From contig JALHDI010000134.1 in the NCBI GenBank assembly GCA_022839045.1, positions 1-6,322 on the forward strand: a stretch of DNA of 6,322 nt, read 5' to 3'. The DNA comes from Sporomusaceae bacterium. GTDB taxonomy: Bacteria; Bacillota_C; Negativicutes; Sporomusales_B; UBA7701. Below the pieces are notes generated by a model. That model was not told the DNA's origin, made no database searches, and was given only the letters and a program-made list of their open reading frames with translations. The position numbers were made by a program, and so were the translations under genes. Positions 1-6,073 of this stretch are shown one piece after another. Position 1 is the first letter of the stretch; each line of letters opens with the position of its first letter.

Positions 1-1
1 C

Positions 2-1066
2 GTCGCCATGAGCGGAGGGGTGGACAGTTCTTTGACTGCCGCCCTTCTCGTGCACCAGGGCTACGACGTCATCGGCGCGACGATGCAGATTTGGGACAGT
101 GAACGCGAAGATACCGACGAGCGGGGCTGCTGCTCGCTGTCGGCGGTGGCGGATGCCCGCCGGGTCGCCGACAAGCTGGGCATCCCTTATTACGTGCTCA
201 ACTTTCGCCAGCTCTTCCAGGAAACGGTCGTCGATTACTTCATCGCCGAATACTCCGCCGGCCGCACGCCCAATCCCTGCATCGCCTGCAACCGCTACGT
301 CAAATTCGAGGGCCTGCTGAAAAAGGCGCTGGCGTTGGGGGCGGAGTACGTCGCCACCGGCCATTACGCCCGCATAGGCTACGACGTGGCCAGGGGGAGG
401 TTCCTGCTCCGCAAAGGTGTAGACCCCGCCAAGGACCAGTCTTATGCGCTCTATCACCTAAACCAGCATACCCTCAAGCATTTCCTCATGCCGCTGGGCG
501 AGTACACCAAGATAGAGACCCGCCAGATGGCCCGCGAAATCGGCCTCGCCGTGGCCGACAAACCCGACAGCCAGGAAATCTGCTTCGTACCCGACGACGA
601 CTACCAGAGCTTTCTCGCCGAAAAGGCCCCCAGCAGCCTGAAGCCCGGGGACATCGTCGATACTCACGGCCGGGTGCTCGGCCGCCACAAAGGCCTGCCT
701 CTCTATACGGTCGGCCAGCGCAAGGGTCTCGGCATCGCCGCCGGGCGGCCGCTCTACGTCGTCGCCCTCGACACCGACCGCAACCAGGTCATCGTCGGCG
801 ACGACGACGACGTTTTCGCCAGCGAACTCATCGCCGGCGACCTCAATTACATCGCCTTCGACAACCTGACAGCCCCGCTCGCCGCAGCCGTCAAAATCCG
901 CTACAGCGCCCGCGAGGCGCCGGCGCTGATAACGCCGCTCGCCGGCGGCCAGGTACGGATTAGGTTCGAGTCGCCCCAGCGGGCCATCACGCCCGGACAG
1001 TCGGTCGTCTTTTACGACGGGGACATCGTCCTCGGCGGCGGCATCATCGGTAAAGTGATCAGGTAA
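2..1066 (+). CDS. mnmA: tRNA-uridine 2-sulfurtransferase MnmA (5'-partial)
   Basis: MnmA (TrmU) activates U34 of tRNA-Lys, -Glu and -Gln with ATP and transfers sulfur received from a cysteine desulfurase relay, giving 2-thiouridine in the cytoplasm. Counting from the Met at position 8, the PP-loop ATP-binding motif SGGVDSS is at residues 2-8. The first catalytic Cys lies in NPCIACN (Cys91) and the second, persulfide-forming Cys in SQEICFVPDD (Cys192). GHYAR (118-122) and the family motif YTVGQRKGLGI (233-243) follow, then the C-terminal beta-barrel ending in a TPGQSVVFYDGD-type signature. The Met at 8 is almost certainly internal: the family normally has about 8-15 residues before it, typically ending VAMSGGVDS, and codons 2-7 here already read Val-Ala in frame. 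The true start therefore lies left of the window. The 352 visible residues otherwise form a complete protein. The stop is followed by a hairpin, so mnmA probably ends its transcript here. A cysteine desulfurase gene often lies upstream but is not visible. Identification is very secure. Confidence 0.97.
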   Translation, partial: VAMSGGVDSSLTAALLVHQGYDVIGATMQIWDSEREDTDERGCCSLSAVADARRVADKLGIPYYVLNFRQLFQETVVDYFIAEYSAGRTPNPCIACNRYVKFEGLLKKALALGAEYVATGHYARIGYDVARGRFLLRKGVDPAKDQSYALYHLNQHTLKHFLMPLGEYTKIETRQMAREIGLAVADKPDSQEICFVPDDDYQSFLAEKAPSSLKPGDIVDTHGRVLGRHKGLPLYTVGQRKGLGIAAGRPLYVVALDTDRNQVIVGDDDDVFASELIAGDLNYIAFDNLTAPLAAAVKIRYSAREAPALITPLAGGQVRIRFESPQRAITPGQSVVFYDGDIVLGGGIIGKVIR

Positions 1067-1105
1067 GGTTGACAAGGGAAGCGAACCGATAGGATACAAC
1101 TGCGC

Positions 1106-1150
1106 GGCCGCGAAAAAGTTCCGGTGAACTTTTCCGCGGCCTTCTTAAAT
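1106..1150 (+). terminator. Probable intrinsic terminator after mnmA
   Basis: Bases 1106-1121 pair with 1126-1141 in a 16-bp stem with a single A/C mismatch (1113/1134) around a CGGT loop. A short T-containing tail (TTCTTAAAT) follows. The stem is strong, but the tail is a weak U tract, so termination may be partial. It starts 40 bases after the mnmA stop and ends about 70 bases before the next gene, as expected for separating two transcription units. Confidence 0.75.
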
Positions 1151-1169
1151 AAAAGGCGGCGAATCCGGC

Positions 1170-1175
1170 CATAAT
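1170..1175 (+). promoter_or_regulatory. Possible -10 element for the PRC-barrel cluster
   Basis: CATAAT matches the TATAAT consensus at five of six positions and lies in a small AT-rich patch after the terminator hairpin. A start about seven bases downstream would give a leader of roughly 30 bases before the ATG at 1213. No recognisable -35 hexamer lies 16-18 bases upstream, so this is only a candidate. The alternative is transcription reading through the hairpin or starting upstream of it. Confidence 0.25.
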
Positions 1176-1212
1176 ATTAGTGCAATCTGTTTCGACGGAA
1201 AGGCTGGCCTGT

Positions 1213-1737
1213 ATGCAGAAACTGCGGCGTTTGCTCGGGCTGCCGGTGCTGGAGATCGAACAAGGCACCCAGATTGGCGAAGTGCAGGAAGTGGTTCTGA
1301 ACATCGAGCAGGCGGCCGTCATCGGGATGGTCATCGCCGAGCCGACCTGGTTCAGCCACGAACGGGGCATCTTCTTCGTCGACCTGTACAGCATCGGGCG
1401 CGACGCGGTAACAGTGAGGAGCGCGGCCGCGGTGAAAGACTTCTCCGTCGCCATAACCGCTTCCGGGGTTCACAAATTATCCGCGTTGTGCGACAAGGAA
1501 ATCTACACCGAGACGGGCGATTATCTCGGCGTGATGACCGATGTCACCTGGGAACCGGCGACGGGGGAAATCCGTTTCTACGAGCTGTCGGACGGATTCA
1601 TCACCGATTTCCTCAGCGGACGCTTGACAATGCCGTTGCCGCCGGCCCAGGTGGTAGGCAAGGACAGGCTGATCGTGCCGGAAGCAATGATCGATCTGCT
1701 CCAGACCGCAAATCACGATCCGGGTGGTGGGTGTTAA
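1213..1737 (+). CDS. PRC-barrel domain protein, YrrD-like
   Basis: This 174-aa protein appears to hold two PRC-barrel domains in tandem, at about residues 5-72 and 87-158. Each opens with a short beta-rich segment of PRC type: PVLEIEQGTQIGEVQEVVL in the first, and KEIYTETGDYLGVMTDV in the second, where a Gly-x-Leu/Ile-Gly turn precedes the next strand. It has no signal peptide or membrane segment, so it should be cytoplasmic. PRC barrels occur in the photosynthetic reaction-centre H subunit, in RimM and in small sporulation or unknown proteins; the exact role here is unknown. Its position after mnmA and before the AI-2E-family gene and alaS matches B. subtilis yrrD. I chose ATG 1213 because GGAAAGG (1197-1203) sits nine bases upstream. 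An in-frame GTG at 1180 lacks a ribosome site and would overlap the candidate promoter. The stop overlaps the next start (TAATG), so translation is probably coupled. Confidence 0.85.
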   Translation: MQKLRRLLGLPVLEIEQGTQIGEVQEVVLNIEQAAVIGMVIAEPTWFSHERGIFFVDLYSIGRDAVTVRSAAAVKDFSVAITASGVHKLSALCDKEIYTETGDYLGVMTDVTWEPATGEIRFYELSDGFITDFLSGRLTMPLPPAQVVGKDRLIVPEAMIDLLQTANHDPGGGC

Positions 1738-1976
1738 TGGTGACTTGCCCTGTGTGCGCCAAACGCGCGGTTGGCAAGGTCGGAGCAGACCAGTACTACT
1801 GCTGGGACTGTTGCGTGGAGTTCGTCGTCCGTGGTCCCCGCGTGACGATCTTCAACGTCGAACCTGACGGCAGTCTGACACTGTACGCCGACCCCATGGC
1901 TGGGGGCGTAAATTTAGGGATGCAAGAGGGGGAATATGATGCGCAGCAAATTCATGCACGGGTTAATCTGGGGTAG
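1737..1976 (+). CDS. Small zinc-ribbon protein (uncharacterised)
   Basis: This 79-aa protein has no family name that I recognise. Its N-terminal third is a clear zinc-ribbon pattern: CPVC at residues 4-7 and CWDCC at 22-26, giving C-x2-C-x14-C-x2-C plus one extra adjacent Cys. Such knuckles bind one Zn2+ and often mediate nucleic-acid or protein contacts. The rest is a short beta-like stretch (FNVEPDGSLTLYAD) and a Gly/Gln-rich tail. The ATG overlaps the PRC-barrel stop by one base (TAATG), with GGGTGGTGGG just upstream, so re-initiation by the same ribosome is likely. The last 41 bases also encode the start of the next gene in another frame, which is a long overlap; the C-terminal tail may therefore be poorly conserved or extended. 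The upstream in-frame extension is a shadow of the PRC-barrel gene. The CxxC pairs and operon fit make the gene credible, but its function is open. Confidence 0.75.
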   Translation: MVTCPVCAKRAVGKVGADQYYCWDCCVEFVVRGPRVTIFNVEPDGSLTLYADPMAGGVNLGMQEGEYDAQQIHARVNLG

Positions 1977-2133
1977 CGTTGTCGGAACCGTAATCGGCGC
2001 CATCATGAGTCCCATGCTGAGACCTCAAAGGAAGCCGCTGATGGAACGAGGCGCCGAAGCCCTTGAGCACACGACGCGGGACCTGATGCGGGAAGCCCGC
2101 CGGGCCAGGAAAAGGATTATGAAGAAACTCTGA
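1936..2133 (+). CDS. Small YtxH-like glycine-zipper membrane protein
   Basis: This 65-aa protein has one hydrophobic helix (about residues 7-27) with Gly at 9, 13, 17 and 21, a perfect G-x3-G-x3-G-x3-G zipper ending in a Ser-Pro. A strongly basic, probably helical tail follows (RDLMREARRARKRIMKKL). That layout, a short glycine-rich N-terminal membrane helix followed by a charged helix, resembles YtxH-family small proteins of Bacillota, which are poorly understood and often stress-linked. It is probably anchored in the cytoplasmic membrane with the basic tail inside. Two adjacent ATG codons (1936, 1939) follow the ribosome site AGAGGGGGA (1925-1933). The second has the better spacing, so the protein may be 64 aa. 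The gene overlaps the zinc-ribbon gene by 41 bases in a different frame and is followed by a hairpin. The YtxH assignment rests on architecture only. Confidence 0.72.
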   Translation: MMRSKFMHGLIWGSVVGTVIGAIMSPMLRPQRKPLMERGAEALEHTTRDLMREARRARKRIMKKL

Positions 2134-2142
2134 CTAAAGGGC

Positions 2143-2166
2143 AGGGGAGACCAGCAGGTCTCCCCT
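2143..2166 (+). terminator. Hairpin between the YtxH-like gene and the permease gene
   Basis: AGGGGAGACC (2143-2152) pairs perfectly with GGTCTCCCCT (2157-2166) around an AGCA tetraloop. The stem has ten base pairs, but the following bases (TACCTGTGG) contain no T run. It begins nine bases after the stop of the upstream gene and ends nineteen bases before the permease start. It could be a weak terminator, an RNA-processing or stabilising stem, or an attenuator within an operon. The lack of a U tract argues against efficient intrinsic termination. Confidence 0.5.
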
Positions 2167-2185
2167 TACCTGTGGGGTGAGACAC

Positions 2186-3211
2186 GTGGTTACGACACGG
2201 ACGGCGGTAAGGGCGGCGCTGCTGCTTTTTTTCGCGCTCTTGGTCGCCTATTTCTTCTGGTTGGTGCGTGGCGGGCTATATCCTTTTATCATCGCTTTCT
2301 TTCTCGCCTATATCCTCAATCCCGCGGTCGAATACTTTGAGGGCAAAGGTTTAAAAAGGGTGTGGGCGATCGCCTGCGTCTACGTCCTGCTGTTCGTCTG
2401 CCTGTTCGTCGTCGGCAGCAGGCTCATCCCGGTATTCATCCGCGAACTGGAAAGCTTCGGCCAGGAACTGCCCCTTATGACGGCTAAGGTCGAAGAACTG
2501 ATCGTCGCCCTCCAGTCGCAGTACCAGCAATCCGCGCTACCGTACTCGCTGCGCGCCGCCCTCGACAACGGCCTGATAACCCTCCAATCGACGCTGCAGG
2601 CGTTCATCGCCGGCGTCGTCGCCGGCATCGTGCATTCGCTCACCCATTTCATCGGACTGGCGATCAGTCCGGTGTTGGCCTTTTATCTCCTCCACGACTG
2701 GCACGAGCTGATCGCGGCCGTGCTCCGCACGCTACCCGCCCGCTGGCGCCACGAAACCGTCCTCATCCTTCGCGACGTCGACCGCGTATTGTCCGGGGTA
2801 ATCCGCGGCCAGGTGACGGTGGCCGTTATCGTCGGCATCCTTGTAAGCACGGGGCTGTATCTCCTCGATGTCCGCTATGCCCTTATCATCGGCATCCTCG
2901 CCGGCGCGCTCGATGTTATCCCCTATTTCGGGGCCTTCATCGGCGCCACCCCTGCGGTCACGGTCGCCCTGCTGTCGTCGCCGTTGCTGGCCCTCAAGGT
3001 GGCCCTGCTTTTTTTCGTCATCCACCAATTCGAGGGGACGATCATCGGTCCGAAAATCCTCGGGGAAAACGTCGGCCTTCACCCCCTGTCGGTCATCCTG
3101 TTTCTGTTCATCGGCGAGGAACTGGGCGGACTGGCGGGCATGCTCCTCGGCGTGCCCGTCGGGGCGGTGGGGAAGGTGCTGCTGAGCCACTTATTACGTA
3201 TAATGATATAA
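2186..3211 (+). CDS. AI-2E family transporter (YrrI-like permease)
   Basis: This 341-aa integral membrane protein belongs to the AI-2E transporter family (PF01594; E. coli TqsA and PerM are members). Hydrophobic segments run at about residues 7-27, 30-46 and 58-80, followed by a soluble helical stretch at 85-135. Further segments cover about 140-170, 210-228, 232-262, 264-281 and 302-337. The family signatures are clear: ALDVIPYFGAFIGATPAV near residues 241-258, and HQFEGTIIGPKILG then LHPLSVILFLFIGEELGG from about 280 onward. Some members export small molecules or exchange ions, and the name comes from TqsA and autoinducer-2; the substrate here is unknown. Its position just before alaS matches B. 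subtilis yrrI. I prefer GTG 2186 because GGTGA (2176-2180) matches the anti-SD extension at good spacing. GTG 2177 would add three residues but lacks a ribosome site. The family call is firm; the substrate is not. Confidence 0.93.
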   Translation: MVTTRTAVRAALLLFFALLVAYFFWLVRGGLYPFIIAFFLAYILNPAVEYFEGKGLKRVWAIACVYVLLFVCLFVVGSRLIPVFIRELESFGQELPLMTAKVEELIVALQSQYQQSALPYSLRAALDNGLITLQSTLQAFIAGVVAGIVHSLTHFIGLAISPVLAFYLLHDWHELIAAVLRTLPARWRHETVLILRDVDRVLSGVIRGQVTVAVIVGILVSTGLYLLDVRYALIIGILAGALDVIPYFGAFIGATPAVTVALLSSPLLALKVALLFFVIHQFEGTIIGPKILGENVGLHPLSVILFLFIGEELGGLAGMLLGVPVGAVGKVLLSHLLRIMI

Positions 3212-3212
3212 T
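3204..3212 (+). promoter_or_regulatory. Possible extended -10 promoter at the end of the permease gene
   Basis: TGATATAAT is a perfect extended -10 motif (TGn-TATAAT) overlapping the permease stop codon, with a second TATAAT eight bases upstream (3199-3204). Extended -10 promoters can work without a good -35, and none is visible here. A start near 3219 would give alaS a leader of about 115 bases. AT-rich codons at the gene end could produce this by chance. Confidence 0.35.
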
Positions 3213-3265
3213 ACCGTTCCATTGTTTTCTTTGGATTGAAGATATCGTGGCCGGAGGCCCATTAA

Positions 3266-3294
3266 TTGACAACAAAGCTTAAATTATGTATAAT
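3266..3294 (+). promoter_or_regulatory. Consensus sigma-A-type promoter of alaS
   Basis: A perfect -35 hexamer, TTGACA (3266-3271), is separated by exactly 17 bases from a perfect -10 hexamer, TATAAT (3289-3294). Transcription should start near 3301, leaving a leader of about 33 bases before the alaS start. The -10 lies within a 14-base inverted repeat. Such an ideal promoter suggests strong, largely constitutive expression, fitting a housekeeping tRNA synthetase. Confidence 0.85.
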
Positions 3295-3333
3295 TCCAGG
3301 AGAATGTCTGCCTAATTGTGGAGGTTGATAAAC

Positions 3334-5949
3334 TTGACCGGAAACGAACTGCGCAAGAAATTCCTGCAGTTTTTCGCCAGTAAAGAACATCTTATTCTTC
3401 CCAGCTATTCGCTCGTACCCGAAAACGACCCGACCTTGCTGCTAATCGGCGCCGGGATGGCGCCGTTTAAACCCTTCTTCACCGGCAAAATGAAGCCTCC
3501 CCACCTGCGTATCGCCACCAGTCAGAAATGCGTGCGCACCGGCGACATCGAAAATGTCGGCCGCACCGCCAGGCATCATACCTTCTTCGAAATGCTCGGC
3601 AATTTCTCTTTCGGCGACTACTTCAAGAAAGAAGCCATAGCCTGGGGCTGGGAGTTCGTCACCAAGGAGTTGGGCCTGCACCCCGACGTGCTGTGGGTCA
3701 CCATCCACACGAAAGATGACGAAGCCTTCGAAATCTGGCGCGACGACATCGGCGTGCCCGTCGATCGCATCATCCGCATGGAGGACAACTTCTGGGAAAT
3801 CGGCCCCGGGCCTTGCGGGCCCTGCTCGGAGATCTACGTCGATCTCGGGCCGGAGCGCGGCTGCGGTCAGCCGGACTGTGCCGTCGGCTGCAATTGCGAC
3901 CGCTACCTGGAGATCTGGAATCTCGTCTTCACCCAGTTCGACCGCGACGAAGCGGGCAACTACACGCCGCTCGCCAAGAAAAACATCGACACCGGCGCCG
4001 GACTGGAGCGCATCGCGTCGGTGCTGCAGAATAAAAAGTCCAATTTCGAGACCGACCTGCTGTTTCCGATCATCGAGCACATGGAGAGGGTCGCCGGCGT
4101 CAAATACGGTGTCTCGGCGGCTACCGACGTCTCCCTCAAGGTCATCGCCGACCACGGTCGCAGCATGGTGGTCATGATCGGCGACGGCATCCTGCCTGCC
4201 AACGAAGGTCGGGGCTACGTGCTCCGCCGTATCCTCCGCCGCGCCGTCCGCCACGGACGTTTGATGGGGGTCGACAAACCCTTCCTCACCGACCTCGTTG
4301 ACGTGGTTGCGGAAATCTTCGCCGAGCCCTATCCCGATATCGGTGAAAAACGGGCCTATATCAAGAAAGTCGTTCAGATGGAGGAAGACCGCTTCAGCGC
4401 CACCCTCCTCCAGGGACTCGACCTCCTCAACAAACACATCGAGGAAATCAAGGCCGCCGGCGGCAAAACGCTCGACGGAGCTTCGGCCTTCCGTCTCTAC
4501 GACACCTTCGGCTTCCCGTGGGAGCTTACCGAGGAGATCCTGTCCGAGAACGGCATGTTTATGGACAAGGCCGCTTTCGACGCGGCCATGAACCAGCAAC
4601 GGGAGCGCGCCCGCGCCGCCCGCGGCGAAAACGCGCGCATCGACCTGCCCGACCTCACCGGTGTCCTCAGTGAGCCGGTGTCCTACGACCCGTGCGCCGA
4701 AACCGCCAAGATCGTCGTCATCCTCAAGGACGGCAAGGTCGTCCAGGAAGCCAACGACGGCGAGGAGGCGGCCGTTATCCTCAGCGCCACCCCCTTCTAT
4801 GCCGAAAGCGGCGGCCAGGTCGGCGACGCCGGCGTAATCGCCGGACCGCTCGGCAAGATGCAGGTCGGCACCGCCCAGAAGCTGCCCGACGGCACCATCT
4901 ACCACGTCGGCTACATCGAAGAGGGGACGCTCAAAACCGGCGACGCCGTCAAGGTGGCTGTGGAAATGCCCAGTCACCGGGCGACGGCCCGTAACCATAC
5001 CGCGACCCACCTTCTTCACGCCGCCCTCAAGCAGGTCGTCGGCGGCCACGTCAACCAGGCCGGCTCGCTGGTCGGCCCCGACCGGCTGCGCTTCGACTTC
5101 ACCCACTTCGCCCCGGTCAGCGACGCGGAACTGGCCGAGGTCGAAAAACTGGTCAACCAGGCCATCCTCGACAACATCTCCGTCGCGGCCATCGAGACCA
5201 CCCAGGACCTGGCCAGGGACATGGGCGCGGTGGCGCTGTTCGGCGAAAAATACGGCCATAAGGTGCGGGTCGTCGTCGCCGGCGATTTCAGCAAGGAACT
5301 GTGCGGCGGCAGCCATGTCGGCAGCACGGCCGAAATAGCCCTGTTCAAGATCGTCAGCGAAGCGAGCGTCGGCTCCGGCCTGCGGCGTATCGAGGCCGTC
5401 ACCGGCGGCGGCGCGCTCGAATACATCAACAGCCGCGAACGCATCCTCACCACAGCCGCGGCGGCACTCAAAACCCGGCCGGAGGAGCTGGCCGGCAAGA
5501 TCGAAGCCCTTACGGCGGAAATCAAGGAAGTCGAACGCGAACTGGCCAAGGCCAACGCCGAAAAGGCGAAAGGCGAGGTCCAGCGCCTGGCGGAAACCCC
5601 GGCCCTCATCGGCGGCTGCCAGGTTATCAGCGCCGAAGTCGCCATCCCCGACATCGAAGGCCTGCGCAACCTCGCCGACATGCTGCGCGACAAGCTGGCC
5701 GGCAAGGCCGGGGTGATCGTGCTCGGCGCCAAACACGGCGACAAGGTCAGTTTCGTAGCCACGGCCACTCCCCAGGCCGTCAGTCTCGGCGCGCACGCCG
5801 GCAACATCGTCAAGGCGGCGGCGGCGGTCGCCGGCGGCGGCGGCGGCGGCCGGCCGGATATGGCCCAGGCCGGCGGCAAGCTGCCCGATAAGTTGGCGGA
5901 AGCTCTGCAAGCGGCCGAAACCGCCATCGGCAGCCAGATCAAAAAGTAA
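3334..5949 (+). CDS. alaS: Alanine--tRNA ligase AlaS
   Basis: AlaRS joins alanine to tRNA-Ala in the cytoplasm and hydrolyses mischarged Ser- and Gly-tRNA-Ala. The 871-aa protein has the full family layout at normal length. The class II catalytic domain (about 1-235) includes RTGDIENVGRTARHHTFFE, the Cys-rich GCGQPDCAVGCNCDRY insert and DTGAGLERI. A tRNA-recognition domain (about 240-450) follows, then the editing domain with zinc ligands HTATH (His555, His559) and CGGSH (Cys657, His661). A coiled-coil linker (about 715-755) leads to the DHHA1-type C-Ala domain with the Gly-rich GGGGGGRPDMAQAGGK loop (from about 834). I chose TTG 3334 because GGAGG (3320-3324) lies nine bases upstream and the protein then begins TGNELRKKFL, as AlaRS proteins usually do. 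A TTG at 3316 would add six residues but place the ribosome site inside the gene. A consensus promoter lies upstream and an intrinsic terminator downstream, so alaS can be its own transcript. No T-box leader is visible. Identification is certain. Confidence 0.98.
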   Translation: MTGNELRKKFLQFFASKEHLILPSYSLVPENDPTLLLIGAGMAPFKPFFTGKMKPPHLRIATSQKCVRTGDIENVGRTARHHTFFEMLGNFSFGDYFKKEAIAWGWEFVTKELGLHPDVLWVTIHTKDDEAFEIWRDDIGVPVDRIIRMEDNFWEIGPGPCGPCSEIYVDLGPERGCGQPDCAVGCNCDRYLEIWNLVFTQFDRDEAGNYTPLAKKNIDTGAGLERIASVLQNKKSNFETDLLFPIIEHMERVAGVKYGVSAATDVSLKVIADHGRSMVVMIGDGILPANEGRGYVLRRILRRAVRHGRLMGVDKPFLTDLVDVVAEIFAEPYPDIGEKRAYIKKVVQMEEDRFSATLLQGLDLLNKHIEEIKAAGGKTLDGASAFRLYDTFGFPWELTEEILSENGMFMDKAAFDAAMNQQRERARAARGENARIDLPDLTGVLSEPVSYDPCAETAKIVVILKDGKVVQEANDGEEAAVILSATPFYAESGGQVGDAGVIAGPLGKMQVGTAQKLPDGTIYHVGYIEEGTLKTGDAVKVAVEMPSHRATARNHTATHLLHAALKQVVGGHVNQAGSLVGPDRLRFDFTHFAPVSDAELAEVEKLVNQAILDNISVAAIETTQDLARDMGAVALFGEKYGHKVRVVVAGDFSKELCGGSHVGSTAEIALFKIVSEASVGSGLRRIEAVTGGGALEYINSRERILTTAAAALKTRPEELAGKIEALTAEIKEVERELAKANAEKAKGEVQRLAETPALIGGCQVISAEVAIPDIEGLRNLADMLRDKLAGKAGVIVLGAKHGDKVSFVATATPQAVSLGAHAGNIVKAAAAVAGGGGGGRPDMAQAGGKLPDKLAEALQAAETAIGSQIKK
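5814..5852 (+). repeat. GGC/GCG triplet tract inside alaS
   Basis: Two runs of GGC-type triplets, at 5814-5827 and 5833-5848, are separated by TCGCC and end in the palindrome GGCCGGCC. They encode the Ala-rich and hexaglycine part of the C-Ala domain, a Gly-rich loop normal for AlaRS. The low complexity therefore reflects protein sequence plus GC-rich codon choice. It could still be prone to slippage or sequencing error. Confidence 0.6.
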
Positions 5950-5957
5950 GGCGCCAC

Positions 5958-5993
5958 CGGGGGCGGTTTATGGTCCGCTCCCGATTTATTTTT
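5958..5993 (+). terminator. Intrinsic terminator of alaS
   Basis: CGGGGGCGG (5958-5966) pairs with CCGCTCCCG (5975-5983) in a nine-bp stem containing one G-U wobble, around the eight-base loop TTTATGGT. It is followed directly by the T-rich tail ATTTATTTTT (5984-5993). It begins eight bases after the alaS stop. Stem strength, tail and position are all typical of a Rho-independent terminator. Confidence 0.88.
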
Positions 5994-6027
5994 CCACATA
6001 TACAGGAAATATATAGGTAGAGTAGAA

Positions 6028-6033
6028 TATAAT
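6028..6033 (+). promoter_or_regulatory. Possible -10 element of the ireB promoter
   Basis: A perfect TATAAT lies in the AT-rich gap after the alaS terminator, about 40 bases before the ireB start. A start near 6040 would leave a leader of about 34 bases. No good -35 is found at 16-18 bases upstream (the bases there read GGAAAT) and there is no TGn extension, so the promoter may be weak or need an activator. The terminator upstream makes some promoter here likely. Confidence 0.45.
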
Positions 6034-6073
6034 GGTATAGCACGGGAAATACTACAGGGGAGGAGGGTGTCCC

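Noticed and set aside
458..1099. A 213-codon minus-strand open frame over mnmA
   Set aside because: It is an antisense shadow of mnmA with no recognisable protein features and it ends inside the gene.
1180..1212. GTG 1180 as the start of the PRC-barrel protein
   Set aside because: It has no ribosome site and nearly touches the candidate -10. The ATG at 1213 has GGAAAGG at good spacing and gives a natural PRC-barrel N-terminus.
3212..3333. A T-box or other riboswitch ahead of alaS
   Set aside because: The gap is too short, with no T-box consensus and no terminator/antiterminator pair. The only stem seen (GGCC-GGA-GGCC near 3249) is four base pairs.
3716..4177. Out-of-frame plus-strand open frames inside alaS
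   Set aside because: They are Ser/Arg/Pro-rich translations of GC-rich codons read in the wrong frame, without ribosome sites.
3442..5910. An 822-codon open frame on the minus strand, antisense to alaS
   Set aside because: It mirrors alaS. With strong G/C at third codon positions, stop codons are rare on the opposite strand. Its translation is rich in Asp, Gly, Val, Ala and Arg with no recognisable domain, while alaS is unmistakable.
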